A DNA stretch of 64,000 nt from Nematostella vectensis (Eukaryota; Cnidaria; Anthozoa; Actiniaria; Edwardsiidae), in the NCBI RefSeq assembly GCF_932526225.1, contig NC_064045.1, positions 16,302,442 through 16,366,441 of the forward strand. The letters are read 5' to 3'. The translations under genes and the position numbers were made by a program. Under the pieces are notes generated by a model. That model was not told where the DNA came from and did no database searches. It saw only the letters and a list, made by a program, of their open reading frames with translations. Within the stretch, counting starts at the first letter, position 1. Each line of letters begins with the position of its first letter. Below are positions 22,259-36,301 of the stretch, in pieces.

Positions 22259-24263
22259 TTACGTCTTTATTTCTATTTATTTTATGATTTTCACATGATA
22301 CCAAAACAGCGTCTTTTTTCTTCGCTAATTTGATGTCATGTGCACAATAAAAGAGATGCGCCCGTGCGCATGGCGAGTCACCAAGGGACCCAAGACGCCC
22401 AAATAGACCTCTTTTTTTTGTCATCCACAATCTCGGCTAGCTGTGCGTGGCGTAACCGTATTACAGTTCTGGGATCCTGGTTATTGTCCTCCCCATTAAT
22501 GCGCGGGTTGGGATAACCTTGCAAGAGTGTTGTACAGCATATTCGCTCGGAAATATCGGTGCTTGGGTCCTTCGGGTTCTTTACAGCCTTCCGTAAAAGC
22601 CTTGTGCTGCCATACCGATTGGGTAATCCGTATGTATGGTTTCCGTTTTCTTCTTCAGACCGGGTTCGATCCCAGGCCAATGGGCTTTTTTTTTATTCGT
22701 TTTCTTTCTTTGTACTTGCCCCCCCTAATCCTGATTGGTTTTGCGCAAAAATAATAAAAAAAAGTGAGTTTGCAAAATAAGCTTGCTGGATTTATTGATT
22801 ATATGTATTCAATTTGTTCCTAGGAAGTTAACAAAAAACACAAAGCAAAGAGTTTGAGGAAGTAAACAAGTATGTGAACTTTAATGTTCTATTTGAAGGG
22901 GTGCATTTTGTACAGGGAAGCATACATAGAATGCTTAACTGGTGGAGAGGGAAGAGGTAAAAGTTTATTGAGCATAATTTCAACAATAGCAGGGGGAAGA
23001 GAGGGGCACTCTCTTCATACAATATTGCAGTTGTTACCTATTATTAAATAAGTTTGTAACATGTCTTTGTTTATTAAGCAAGGTCTATTTCTGAGACAAG
23101 CAAACTCAAGTAAGGCTGTTGAAATAACAGGTGAGTGTTAAAAGAAAAACAATTATCTGATTAGAAAACTACTGTAGATTCCTTTGCACCAAAATAAGAA
23201 CAAACTTCATTTTGTTTGTTATTTATGAGGAACGAGATGAGCTCTACAAAGCCATAAAGAAATATGTATTGCTCATCTAAATTATACAAGTAAATGATAA
23301 TATTTAAAAAGAACTACTGTAAGTAATTAGAGTGGTTTTCATTAACCCGTGAAACAAAGTGTGATAGTTAAACGGTAATAGTTAGTAAAACACAAAAAAG
23401 AACAATAGAATCAGATCACCACAAAGTGTAATACGCTAAAGCGTAGTTCACGGGTTAATGAAGGTTTTGACATTTCAACCTTACATCCACATGAAAGTAA
23501 TGCCTAATATCGAGTGCCCTACAGTAAGTGTTTTGCAGTCAAGTTGTTTTCTGTTAGTAGGTAAAAAAATATTCTAAATAATAGTAATCATAGCTATAGT
23601 CACCACTTACACATATAGAACTTGTAATGAAAAGAAAGAAAAAATATATATATATGCAGTCAAACAACAGAATTGCATGATAACCTTGAATATATTGAAT
23701 AAAGGACTGCAAAAAAAACATCTTTTATACTAGTTGCTTGAATTGACCCTTGGCTATTTTTAGCTGAATTCTCCTCCCCCTCTAAAAAAGAAAATAATAA
23801 TAATAATAATATACCAAAACTAAAAAGAAAATAAACACAACAGAGACCCCCACCAACAATTTTGATTTCTTTTTACTTTCCTTTAAAAGGGGAGTGTCAT
23901 GGTTAAGAGATTTTCAATAGCTCTAGAGCCCTGACACAATGAACTTCAGTGAAATTCTAATACTGACTTATGAGCTTTTGGTACATGTGGGAGACTTTAA
24001 ACAAAACAAAAAAAATGACCACAAACTGTCCATTAACATAGTTTTCAATATAATATTGCATATTATTTAATAAGGTATTGACAGCTTTTAAAAAGTTCAA
24101 CTGTTTGTAGACACTTAAAAGCCTACAATAAACACTGACTCCAGACATGCGCAGTACTATGCTGCTGCCCCTTTAAAGTAAAATATAGCTTTACTTAGTC
24201 AGCGTAGACAATATTGCGGATTTTGTCAATACTCTAATATGAAGATGTCAATATTCTCCCCCC
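22259..24263 (+). repeat. Repeat unit 12 (type B recombinant, distal D1)
   Basis: Length 2,005 bp. Type B except CTTGCAAG. Shares TGTACTTGCC with units 27 and 29, and GATTTTCAATAG with unit 29. Private AATATACCAAAAC. MITE at 23346-23454. Confidence 0.95.
22434..22694 (+). ncRNA. Candidate Pol III RNA, copy 12, weakened hairpin
   Basis: It has TTGGGTCCTTCGGG, which turns a G-U pair of the TTCG-capped stem into a U-U mismatch, and TTACAGTTCTGGG in place of TTACAGGCCTGGG. It is the most altered copy in this segment. Confidence 0.35.
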
Positions 24264-26269
24264 TTACGTCTTTATTTCTATTTATTTTATGATTTTCACA
24301 TGATACCAAAACAGCGTCTTTTTTCTTCGCTAATTTGATGTCATGTACATAATAAAAGAGATGCGCCCGTGCGCATGGCGAGTCCCCAAGGGACCCAAGA
24401 CGCCCAAATAGACCTCTATTTTTTGTCATCCACTATCTCGGCGAGCTGTGCGTGGCGTAACCGTATTACAGGCCTGGGATCCTGGTTATTGTCCTCCCCA
24501 TTAATGCGCGGGTTGGGATAACCTTGCAAGAGTGTTGTACAGCATATTCGCTCGGAAATATCGGTGCTTGGGGCCTTCGGGTTCTTTACAGCCTTCCGTA
24601 AAAGCCTTGTGCTGCCATACCGATTGGGTAATCCGTATGTATGGTTTCCGTTTTGTTCTTCAGACCGGGTTCGATCCCAGGCCAATGGGCTTTTTTTTTA
24701 TTTGGTTTTCTTTCTTTGTGCTTGCCCCCCCTAATCCTGATTGGTTTTGCGCAAAAATAATAAAAAAAAGTGAGTTTGCAAAATAAGCTTGCTGGATTTA
24801 TTGATTATTTGTATTCAATTTGTTCCTAGGAAGTTAACAAAAAACACAAAGCAAAGAGTTTGAGGAAGTAAACAAGTAAGTGAACTTTAATGTTCTATTT
24901 GAAGGGGTGCATTTTGTACAGGGAAGCATACATAGAATGCTTAACTGGTGGAGAGGGAAGAGGTAAAAGTTTATTGAGCATAATTTCAACAATAGCAGGG
25001 GGAAGAGAGGGGCACTCTCTTCATACAATATTGCAGTTGTTACCTATTATTAAATAAGTTTGTAACATGTCTTTGTTTATTAAGCAAGGTCTATTTCTGA
25101 GACAAGCAAACTCAAGTAAGGCTGTTGAAATAACAGGTGAGTGTTAAAAGAAAAACAATTATCTGATTAGAAAACTACTGTAGATTCCTTTGCACCAAAA
25201 TAAGAACAAACTTCATTTTGTTTGTTATTTATGAGGAACGAGATGAGCTCTACAAAGCCATTAAGAAATATGTATTGCTCATCTAAATTATACAAGTAAA
25301 TGATAATATTTAAAAAGATCTACTGTAAGTAATTAGAGTGGTTTTCATTAACCCGTGAAACAAAGTGTGATAGTTAAACGGTAATAGTTAGTAAAACACA
25401 AAAAAGAACAATAGAATCAGATCACCACAAAGTGTAATACGCTAAAGCGTAGTTCACGGGTTAATGAAGGTTTTGACATTTCAACCTTACATCCACATGA
25501 AAGTAATGCCTAATATCGAGTGCCCTACAGTAAGTGTTTTGCAGTCAAGTTGTTTTCTGTTAGTAGGTAAAAAAATATTCTAAATAATAGTAATCATAGC
25601 TATGGTCACCACTTACACATATAGAACTTGTAATGAAAAGAAAGAAAAAATATATATATATGCAGTCAAACAACAGAATTGCATGATAACCTTGAATATA
25701 TTGAATAAAGGACTGCAAAAAAAACATATTTTATACTAGTTGCTTGAATTGACCCTTGGCTATTTTTAGCTGAATTCTCCTCCCCCTCTAAAAAAGAAAA
25801 TAATAATAATAATAATATAACAAAACTAAAAAGAAAATAAACACAACAGAGACCCCCACCAACAATTTTGATTTCTTTTTACTTTCCTTTAAAAGGGGAG
25901 TGTCATGGTTAAGAGATTTGCAATAGCTCTAGAGCCCTGACACAATGAACTTCAGTGAAATTCTAATACTGACTTATGAGCTTTTGGTACATGTGGGAGA
26001 CTTTAAACAAAACAAAAAAAATGACCACAAACTGTCCATTAACATAGTTTTCAATATAATATTGCATATTATTTAATAAGGTATTGACAGCTTTTAAAAA
26101 GTTCAACTGTTTGTAGACACTTAAAAGCCTACAATAAACACTGACTCCAGACATGCGCAGTACTATGCTGCTGCCCCTTTAAAGTAAAATACAGCTTTAC
26201 TTAGTCAGCGTAGACAATATTGCGGATTTTGTCAATATTCTAATATGAATATGCCAATATTCTCCCCCC
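24264..26269 (+). repeat. Repeat unit 13 (type A head, variant B tail, distal D1)
   Basis: Length 2,006 bp. Tail variant TTTATTTGGTTTTC, AAGTAAGTGAAC and AAAAGATCTACTG are shared only with unit 20, 14,041 bp away. Private ATCCACTATCTC and ACATATTTTATAC. MITE at 25352-25460. Confidence 0.95.
24439..24699 (+). ncRNA. Candidate Pol III RNA, copy 13
   Basis: Type A core with B-type AGGCCAATGG at the 3' end, followed by TATTTGG after the T9 run. Confidence 0.4.
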
Positions 26270-28275
26270 TTACGTCTTTATTTCTATTTATTTTATGATT
26301 TTCACATGATACCAAAACAGCGTCTTTTTTCTTCGCTAATTTGATGTCATGTGCACAATAAAAGAGATGCGCCCGTGCGCATGGCGAGTCCCCAAGGGAC
26401 CCAAGACGCCCAAATAGACCTCTATTTTTTGTCATCCACAATCTCGGCTAGCTGTGCGTGGCGTAACCGTATTACAGGCCTGGGATCCTGGTTATTGTCC
26501 TCCCCATTAATGCGCGGGTTGGGATAACCTTTCAAGAGTGTTGTACAGCATATTCGCTCGGAAATATCGGTGCTTGGGGCCTTCGGGTTCTTTACAGCCT
26601 TCCGTAAAAGCCTTGTGCTGCCATACCGATTGGGTAATCCGTATGTATGGTTTCCGTTTTCTTCTTCAGACCGGGTTCGATCCCAGGCCAATGGGCTTTT
26701 TTTTTATTCGTTTTCTTTCTTTGTGCTTGCCCCCCCTAATCCTGATTGGTTTTGCGCAAAAATAATAAAAAAAAGTGAGTTTGCAAAATAAGCTTGCTGG
26801 ATTTATTGATTATATGTATTCAATTTGTTCCTAGGAAGTTAACAAAAAAACACAAAGCAAAGAGTTTGAGGAAGTAAACAAGTATGTGAACTTTAATGTT
26901 CTATTTGAAGGGGTGCATTTTGTACAGGGAAGCATACATAGAATGCTTAACTGGTGGAGAGGGAAGAGGTAAAAGTTTATTGAGCATAATTTCAACAATA
27001 GCAGGGGGAAGAGAGGGGCACTCTCTTCATACAATATTGCAGTTGTTACCTATTATTAAATAAGTTTGTAACATGTCTTTGTTTATTAAGCAAGGTCTAT
27101 TTCTGAGACAAGCAAACTCAAGTAAGGCTGTTGAAATAACAGGTGAGTGTTAAAAGAAAAACAATTATCTGATTAGAAAACTACTGTAGATTCCTTTGCA
27201 CCAAAATAAGAACAAACTTCATTTTGTTTGTTATTTATGAGGAACGAGATGAGCTCTACAAAGCCATAAAGAAATATGTATTGCTCATCTAAATTATACA
27301 AGTAAATGATAATATTTAAAAAGAACTACTGTAAGTAATTAGAGTGGTTTTCATTAACCCGTGAAACAAAGTGTGATAGTTAAACGGTAATAGTTAGTAA
27401 AACACAAAAAAGAACAATAGAATCAGATCACCACAAAGTGTAATACGCTAAAGCGTAGTTCACGGGTTAATGAAGGTTTTGACATTTCAACCTTACATCC
27501 ACATGAAAGTAATGCCTAATATCGAGTGCCCTACAGTAAGTGTTTTGCAGTCAAGTTGTTTTCTGTTAGTAGGTAAAAAAATATTCTAAATAATAGTAAT
27601 CATAGCTATAGTCACCACTTACACATATAGAACTTGTAATGAAAAGAAAGAAAAAATATATATATATGCAGTCAAACAACAGAATTGCATGATAACCTTG
27701 AATATATTGAATAAAGGACTGCAAAAAAAACATCTTTTATACTAGTTGCTTGAATTGACCCTTGGCTATTTTTAGCTGAATTCTCCTCCCCCTCTAAAAA
27801 AGAAAATAATAATAATAATAATATAACAAAACTAAAAAGAAAATAAACACAACAGAGACCCCCACCAACAATTTTGATTTCTTTTTACTTTCCTTTAAAA
27901 GGGGAGTGTCATGGTTAAGAGATTTGCAATAGCTCTAGAGCCCTGACACAATGAACTTCAGTGAAATTCTAATACTGACTTATGAGCTTTTGGTACATGT
28001 GGGAGACTTTAAACAAAACAAAAAAAATGACCACAAACTGTCCATTAACATAGTTTTCAATATAATATTGCATATTATTTAATAAGGTATTGACAGCTTT
28101 TAAAAAGTTCAACTGTTTGTAGACACTTAAAAGCCTACAATAAACACTGACTCCAGACATGCGCAGTACTATGCTGCTGCCCCTTTAAAGTAAAATACAG
28201 CTTTACTTAGTCAGCGTAGACAATATTGCGGATTTTGTCAATATTCTAATATGAATATGCCAATATTCTCCCCCC
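26270..28275 (+). repeat. Repeat unit 14 (type B, distal D1)
   Basis: Length 2,006 bp, with one extra A in the AACAAAAAAACAC run near 26843. MITE at 27358-27466. Confidence 0.95.
26445..26705 (+). ncRNA. Candidate Pol III RNA, copy 14
   Basis: Consensus type B sequence, no private change seen. Confidence 0.4.
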
Positions 28276-30282
28276 TTACGTCTTTATTTCTATTTATTTT
28301 ATGATTTTCACATGATACCAAAACAGCGTCTTTTTTCTTCGCTAATTTGATGTCATGTGCACAATAAAAGAGATGCGCCCGTGCGCATGGCGAGTCCCCA
28401 AGGGACCCAAGACGCCCAAATAGACCTCTATTTTTTGTCATCCACAATCTCGGCTAGCTGTGCGTGGCGTAACCGTATTACAGGCCTGGGATCCTGGTTA
28501 TTGTCCTCCCCATTAATGCGCGGGTTGGGATAACCTTTCAAGAGTGTTGTACAGCATATTCGCTCGGAAATATCGGTGCTTGGGGCCTTCGGGTTCTTTA
28601 CAGCCTTCCGTAAAAGCCTTGTGCTGCCATACCGATTGGGTAATCCGTATGTATGGTTTCCGTTTTCTTCTTCAGACCGGGTTCGATCCCAGGACAATGG
28701 GCTTTTTTTTTAATTCGTTTTTTTTTTCTTTGTGCTGGACCCCTTAATCCTGATAGGTTTTGCGCAAAAATAATAAAAAAAAGTGAGTTTGCAAAATAAG
28801 CTTGCTAGATTTATTGATTATATTTATTCAATTTGTTCCTAGGAAGTTAACAAAAAACACAAAGCAAAGAGTTTGAGGAAGTAAACAAGTATGTGAACTT
28901 TAATGTTCTATTTGAAGGGGTGCATTTTGTACAGGGAAGCATACATAGAATGCTTAATTGGTGGAGAGGGAAGAGGTAAAAGTTTATTGAGCATAATTTC
29001 AACAATAGCAGGGGGAAGAGAGGGGCACTCTCTTCATACAATATTGCAGTTGTTACCTATTATTAAATAAGTTTGTAACATGTCTTTGTTTATTAAGCAA
29101 GGTCTATTTCTGAGACAAGCAAACTCAAGTAAGGCTGTTGAAATAACAGGTGAGTGTTAAAAGAAAAGCAATTATCTGATTAGAAAACTACTGTAGATTC
29201 CTTTGCACCAAAATAAGAACAAACTTCATTTTGTTTGTTATTTATGAGGAACGAGATGAGCTCTACAAAGCCATTAAGAAATATGTATTGCTCATCTAAA
29301 TTATACAAGTAAATGATAATATTTAAAAAGAACTACTGTAAGTAATTAGAGTGGTTTTCATTAACCCGTGAAACAAAGTGTGATAGTTAAACGGTAATAG
29401 TTAGTAAAACACAAAAAAGAACAATAGAATCAGATCACCACAAAGTGTAATACGCTAAAGCGTAGTTCACGGGTTAATGAAGGTTTTGACATTTCAACCT
29501 TACATCCACATGAAAGTAATGCCTAATATCGAGTGCCCTACAGTAAGTGTTTTGCAGTCAAGTTGTTTTCTGTTAGTAGGTAAAAAAATATTCTAAATAA
29601 TAGTAATCATAGCTATGGTCACCACTTACACATATAGAACTTGTAATGAAAAGAAAGAAAAAATATATATATATATGCAGTCAAACAACAGAATTGCATG
29701 ATAACCTTGAATATATTGAATAAAGGACTGCAAAAAAACATCTTTTATACTAGTTGCTTGAATTGACCCTTGGCTATTTTTAGCTGAATTCTCCTCCCCC
29801 TCTAAAAAAGAAAATAATAATAATAATAATAGAACAAAACTAAAAAGAAAACAAACACAACAGAGACCCCCACCAACAATTTTGATTTTTTTTACTTTCC
29901 TTTAAAAGGGGAGTGTCATGGTTAAGAGATTTGCAATAGCTCTAGAGCCCTGACACAATGAACTTCAGTGAAATTCTAATACTGACTTATGAGCTTTTGG
30001 TACATGTGGGAGACTTTAAACAAAACAAAAAAAATGACCACAAACTGTCCATTAACATAGTTTTCAATATAATATTGCATATTATTTAATAAGGTATTGA
30101 CAGCTTTTAAAAAGTTCAACTGTTTGTAGACACTTAAAAGCCTACAATAAACACTGACTCCAGACATGCGCAGTACTATGCTGCTGCCCCTTTAAAGTAA
30201 AATACAGCTTTACTTAGTCAGCGTAGACAATATTGCGGATTTTGTCAATATTCTAATATGAATATGCCAATATTCTCCCCCC
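28276..30282 (+). repeat. Repeat unit 15 (type B head, type A tail, distal D2)
   Basis: Length 2,007 bp. Units 15, 16, 18 and 19 share this B-to-A recombinant form, GCTTAATTGGTGG, and one extra AT in the dinucleotide run. MITE at 29365-29473. Confidence 0.95.
28451..28711 (+). ncRNA. Candidate Pol III RNA, copy 15
   Basis: Type B through TTTTCTTCTT, then type A AGGACAATGG, so the exchange point lies at or just after the B box. Confidence 0.4.
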
Positions 30283-32289
30283 TTACGTCTTTATTTCTAT
30301 TTATTTTATGATTTTCACATGATACCAAAACAGCGTCTTTTTTCTTCGCTAATTTGATGTCATGTGCACAATAAAAGAGATGCGCCCGTGCGCATGGCGA
30401 GTCCCCAAGGGACCCAAGACGCCCAAATAGACCTCTATTTTTTGTCATCCACAATCTCGGCTAGCTGTGCGTGGCGTAACCGTATTACAGGCCTGGGATC
30501 CTGGTTATTGTCCTCCCCATTAATGCGCGGGTTGGGATAACCTTTCAAGAGTGTTGTACAGCATATTCGCTCGGAAATATCGGTGCTTGGGGCCTTCGGG
30601 TTCTTTACAGCCTTCCGTAAAAGCCTTGTGCTGCCATACCGATTGGGTAATCCGTATGTATGGTTTCCGTTTTTTTCTTCAGACCGGGTTCGATCCCAGG
30701 ACAATGGGCTTTTTTTTTAATTCGTTTTTTTTTTCTTTATGCTGGACCCCTTAATCCTGATAGGTTTTGCGCAAAAATAATAAAAAAAAGTGAGTTTGCA
30801 AAATAAGCTTGCTAGATTTATTGATTATATGTATTCAATTTGTTCCTAGGAAGTTAACAAAAAACACAAAGCAAAGAGTTTGAGGAAGTAAACAAGTATG
30901 TGAACTTTAATGTTCTATTTGAAGGGGTGCATTTTGTACAGGGAAGCATACATAGAATGCTTAATTGGTGGAGAGGGAAGAGGTAAAAGTTTATTGAGCA
31001 TAATTTCAACAATAGCAGGGGGAAGAGAGGGGCACTCTCTTCATACAATATTGCAGTTGTTACCTATTATTAAATAAGTTTGTAACATGTCTTTGTTTAT
31101 TAAGCAAGGTCTATTTCTGAGACAAGCAAACTCAAGTAAGGCTGTTGAAATAACAGGTGAGTGTTAAAAGAAAAACAATTATCTGATTAGAAAACTACTG
31201 TAGATTCCTTTGCACCAAAATAAGAACAAACTTCATTTTGTTTGTTATTTATGAGGAACGAGATGAGCTCTACAAAGCCATTAAGAAATATGTATTGCTC
31301 ATCTAAATTATACAAGTAAATGATAATATTTAAAAAGAACTACTGTAAGTAATTAGAGTGGTTTTCATTAACCCGTGAAACAAAGTGTGATAGTTAAACG
31401 GTAATAGTTAGTAAAACACAAAAAAGAACAATAGAATCAGATCACCACAAAGTGTAATACGCTAAAGCGTAGTTCACGGGTTAATGAAGGTTTTGACATT
31501 TCAACCTTACATCCACATGAAAGTAATGCCTAATATCGAGTGCCCTACAGTAAGTGTTTTGCAGTCAAGTTGTTTTCTGTTAGTAGGTAAAAAAATATTC
31601 TAAATAATAGTAATCATAGCTATGGTCACCACTTACACATATAGAACTTGTAATGAAAAGAAAGAAAAAATATATATATATATGCAGTCAAACAACAGAA
31701 TTGCATGATAACCTTGAATATATTGAATAAAGGACTGCAAAAAAACATCTTTTATACTAGTTGCTTGAATTGACCCTTGGCTATTTTTAGCTGAATTCTC
31801 CTCCCCCTCTAAAAAAGAAAATAATAATAATAATAATAGAACAAAACTAAAAAGAAAACAAACACAACAGAGACCCCCACCAACAATTTTGATTTTTTTT
31901 ACTTTCCTTTAAAAGGGGAGTGTCATGGTTAAGAGATTTGCAATAGCTCTAGAGCCCTGACACAATGAACTTCAGTGAAATTCTAATACTGACTTATGAG
32001 CTTTTGGTACATGTGGGAGACTTTAAACAAAACAAAAAAAATGACCACAAACTGTCCATTAACATAGTTTTCAATATAATATTGCATATTATTTAATAAG
32101 GTATTGACAGCTTTTAAAAAGTTCAACTGTTTGTAGACACTTAAAAGCCTACAATAAACACTGACTCCAGACATGCGCAGTACTATGCTGCTGCCCCTTT
32201 AAAGTAAAATACAGCTTTACTTAGTCAGCGTAGACAATATTGCGGATTTTGTCAATATTCTAATATGAATATGCCAATATTCTCCCCCC
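30283..32289 (+). repeat. Repeat unit 16 (type B head, type A tail, distal D2)
   Basis: Length 2,007 bp. Shares CTTTATGCTGG with unit 19 only. MITE at 31372-31480. Confidence 0.95.
30458..30718 (+). ncRNA. Candidate Pol III RNA, copy 16
   Basis: Recombinant like copy 15, with an internal T7 run (CCGTTTTTTTCTTC) 5' of the B box that could cause premature Pol III termination. Confidence 0.35.
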
Positions 32290-34294
32290 TTACGTCTTTA
32301 TTTCTATTTATTTTATGATTTTCACATGATACCAAAACAGCGTCTTTTTTCTTCGCTAATTTGATGTCATGTGCACAATAAAAGAGATGCGCCCGTGCGC
32401 ATGGCGAGTCCCCAAGGGACCCAAGACGCCCAAATAGACCTCTATTTTTTGTCATCCACAATCTCGGCTAGCTGTGCGTGGCGTAACCGTATTACAGGCC
32501 TGGGATCCTGGTTATTGTCCTCCCCATTAATGCGCGGGTTGGGATAACCTTTCAAGAGTGTTGTACAGCATATTCGCTCGGAAATATCGGTGCTTGGGGC
32601 CTTCGGGTTCTTTACAGCCTTCCGTAAAAGCCTTGTGCTGCCATACCGATTGGGTAATCCGTATGTATGGTTTCCGTTTTCTTCTTCAGACCGGGTTCGA
32701 TCCCAGGCCAATGGGCTTTTTTTTTATTCGTTTTCTTTCTTTGTGCTTGCCCCCCCTAATCCTGATTGGTTTTGCGCAAAAATAATAAAAAAAAGTGAGT
32801 TTGCAAAATAAGCTTGCTGGATTTATTGATTATATGTATTCAATTTGTTCCTAGGAAGTTAACAAAAAACACAAAGCAAAGAGTTTGAGGAAGTAAACAA
32901 GTATGTGAACTTTAATGTTCTATTTGAAGGGGTGCATTTTGTACAGGGAAGCATACATAGAATGCTTAACTGGTGGAGAGGGAAGAGGTAAAAGTTTATT
33001 GAGCATAATTTCAACAATAGCAGGGGGAAGAGAGGGGCACTCTCTTCATACAATATTGCAGTTGTTACCTATTATTAAATAAGTTTGTAACATGTCTTTG
33101 TTTATTAAGCAAGGTCTATTTCTGAGACAAGCAAACTCAAGTAAGGCTGTTGAAATAACAGGTGAGTGTTAAAAGAAAAACAATTATCTGATTAGAAAAC
33201 TACTGTAGATTCCTTTGCACCAAAATAAGAACAAACTTCATTTTGTTTGTTATTTATGAGGAACGAGATGAGCTCTACAAAGCCATAAAGAAATATGTAT
33301 TGCTCATCTAAATTATACAAGTAAATGATAATATTTAAAAAGAACTACTGTAAGTAATTAGAGTGGTTTTCATTAACCCGTGAAACAAAGTGTGATAGTT
33401 AAACGGTAATAGTTAGTAAAACACAAAAAAGAACAATAGAATCAGATCACCACAAAGTGTAATACGCTAAAGCGTAGTTCACGGGTTAATGAAGGTTTTG
33501 ACATTTCAACCTTACATCCACATGAAAGTAATGCCTAATATCGAGTGCCCTACAGTAAGTGTTTTGCAGTCAAGTTGTTTTCTGTTAGTAGGTAAAAAAA
33601 TATTCTAAATAATAGTAATCATAGCTATAGTCACCACTTACACATATAGAACTTGTAATGAAAAGAAAGAAAAAATATATATATATGCAGTCAAACAACA
33701 GAATTGCATGATAACCTTGAATATATTGAATAAAGGACTGCAAAAAAAACATCTTTTATACTAGTTGCTTGAATTGACCCTTGGCTATTTTTAGCTGAAT
33801 TCTCCTCCCCCTCTAAAAAAGAAAATAATAATAATAATAATATAACAAAACTAAAAAGAAAATAAACACAACAGAGACCCCCACCAACAATTTTGATTTC
33901 TTTTTACTTTCCTTTAAAAGGGGAGTGTCATGGTTAAGAGATTTGCAATAGCTCTAGAGCCCTGACACAATGAACTTCAGTGAAATTCTAATACTGACTT
34001 ATGAGCTTTTGGTACATGTGGGAGACTTTAAACAAAACAAAAAAAATGACCACAAACTGTCCATTAACATAGTTTTCAATATAATATTGCATATTATTTA
34101 ATAAGGTATTGACAGCTTTTAAAAAGTTCAACTGTTTGTAGACACTTAAAAGCCTACAATAAACACTGACTCCAGACATGCGCAGTACTATGCTGCTGCC
34201 CCTTTAAAGTAAAATACAGCTTTACTTAGTCAGCGTAGACAATATTGCGGATTTTGTCAATATTCTAATATGAATATGCCAATATTCTCCCCCC
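32290..34294 (+). repeat. Repeat unit 17 (type B, distal D1)
   Basis: Length 2,005 bp, pure type B sitting between the two recombinant pairs 15-16 and 18-19. MITE at 33377-33485. Confidence 0.95.
32465..32725 (+). ncRNA. Candidate Pol III RNA, copy 17
   Basis: Consensus type B. Confidence 0.4.
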
Positions 34295-36301
34295 TTACGT
34301 CTTTATTTCTATTTATTTTATGATTTTCACATGATACCAAAACAGCGTCTTTTTTCTTCGCTAATTTGATGTCATGTGCACAATAAAAGAGATGCGCCCG
34401 TGCGCATGGCGAGTCCCCAAGGGACCCAAGACGCCCAAATAGACCTCTATTTTTTGTCATCCACAATCTCGGCTAGCTGTGCGTGGCGTAACCGTATTAC
34501 AGGCCTGGGATCCTGGTTATTGTCCTCCCCATTAATGCGCGGGTTGGGATAACCTTTCAAGAGTGTTGTACAGCATATTCGCTCGGAAATATCGGTGCTT
34601 GGGGCCTTCGGGTTCTTTACAGCCTTCCGTAAAAGCCTTGTGCTGCCATACCGATTGGGTAATCCGTATGTATGGTTTCCGTTTTCTTCTTCAGACCGGG
34701 TTCGATCCCAGGACAATGGGCTTTTTTTTTAATTCGTTTTTTTTTTCTTTGTGCTGGACCCCTTAATCCTGATAGGTTTTGCGCAAAAATAATTAAAAAA
34801 AGTGAGTTTGCAAAATAAGCTTGCTAGATTTATTGATTATATGTATTCAATTTGTTCCTAGGAAGTTAACAAAAAACACAAAGCAAAGAGTTTGAGGAAG
34901 TAAACAAGTATGTGAACTTTAATGTTCTATTTGAAGGGGTGCATTTTGTACAGGGAAGCATACATAGAATGCTTAATTGGTGGAGAGGGAAGAGGTAAAA
35001 GTTTATTGAGCATAATTTCAACAATAGCAGGGGGAAGAGAGGGGCACTCTCTTCATACAATATTGCAGTTGTTACCTATTATTAAATAAGTTTGTAACAT
35101 GTCTTTGTTTATTAAGCAAGGTCTATTTCTGAGACAAGCAAACTCAAGTAAGGCTGTTGAAATAACAGGTGAGTGTTAAAAGAAAAACAATTATCTGATT
35201 AGAAAACTACTGTAGATTCCTTTGCACCAAAATAAGAACAAACTTCATTTTGTTTGTTATTTATGAGGAACGAGATGAGCTCTACAAAGCCATTAAGAAA
35301 TATGTATTGCTCATCTAAATTATACAAGTAAATGATAATATTTAAAAAGAACTACTGTAAGTAATTAGAGTGGTTTTCATTAACCCGTGAAACAAAGTGT
35401 GATAGTTAAACGGTAATAGTTAGTAAAACACAAAAAAGAACAATAGAATCAGATCACCACAAAGTGTAATACGCTAAAGCGTAGTTCACGGGTTAATGAA
35501 GGTTTTGACATTTCAACCTTACATCCACATGAAAGTAATGCCTAATATCGAGTGCCCTACAGTAAGTGTTTTGCAGTCAAGTTGTTTTCTGTTAGTAGGT
35601 AAAAAAATATTCTAAATAATAGTAATCATAGCTATGGTCACCACTTACACATATAGAACTTGTAATGAAAAGAAAGAAAAAATATATATATATATGCAGT
35701 CAAACAACAGAATTGCATGATAACCTTGAATATATTGAATAAAGGACTGCAAAAAAACATCTTTTATACTAGTTGCTTGAATTGACCCTTGGCTATTTTT
35801 AGCTGAATTCTCCTCCCCCTCTAAAAAAGAAAATAATAATAATAATAATAGAACAAAACTAAAAAGAAAACAAACACAACAGAGACCCCCACCAACAATT
35901 TTGATTTTTTTTACTTTCCTTTAAAAGGGGAGTGTCATGGTTAAGAGATTTGCAATAGCTCTAGAGCCCTGACACAATGAACTTCAGTGAAATTCTAATA
36001 CTGACTTATGAGCTTTTGGTACATGTGGGAGACTTTAAACAAAACAAAAAAAATGACCACAAACTGTCCATTAACATAGTTTTCAATATAATATTGCATA
36101 TTATTTAATAAGGTATTGACAGCTTTTAAAAAGTTCAACTGTTTGTAGACACTTAAAAGCCTACAATAAACACTGACTCCAGACATGCGCAGTACTATGC
36201 TGCTGCCCCTTTAAAGTAAAATACAGCTTTACTTAGTCAGCGTAGACAATATTGCGGATTTTGTCAATATTCTAATATGAATATGCCAATATTCTCCCCC
36301 C
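34295..36301 (+). repeat. Repeat unit 18 (type B head, type A tail, distal D2)
   Basis: Length 2,007 bp, in-register counterpart of unit 15 at 6,019 bp. Private AATAATTAAAAAAAG. MITE at 35394-35502. Confidence 0.95.
34470..34730 (+). ncRNA. Candidate Pol III RNA, copy 18
   Basis: Same recombinant form as copy 15. Confidence 0.4.
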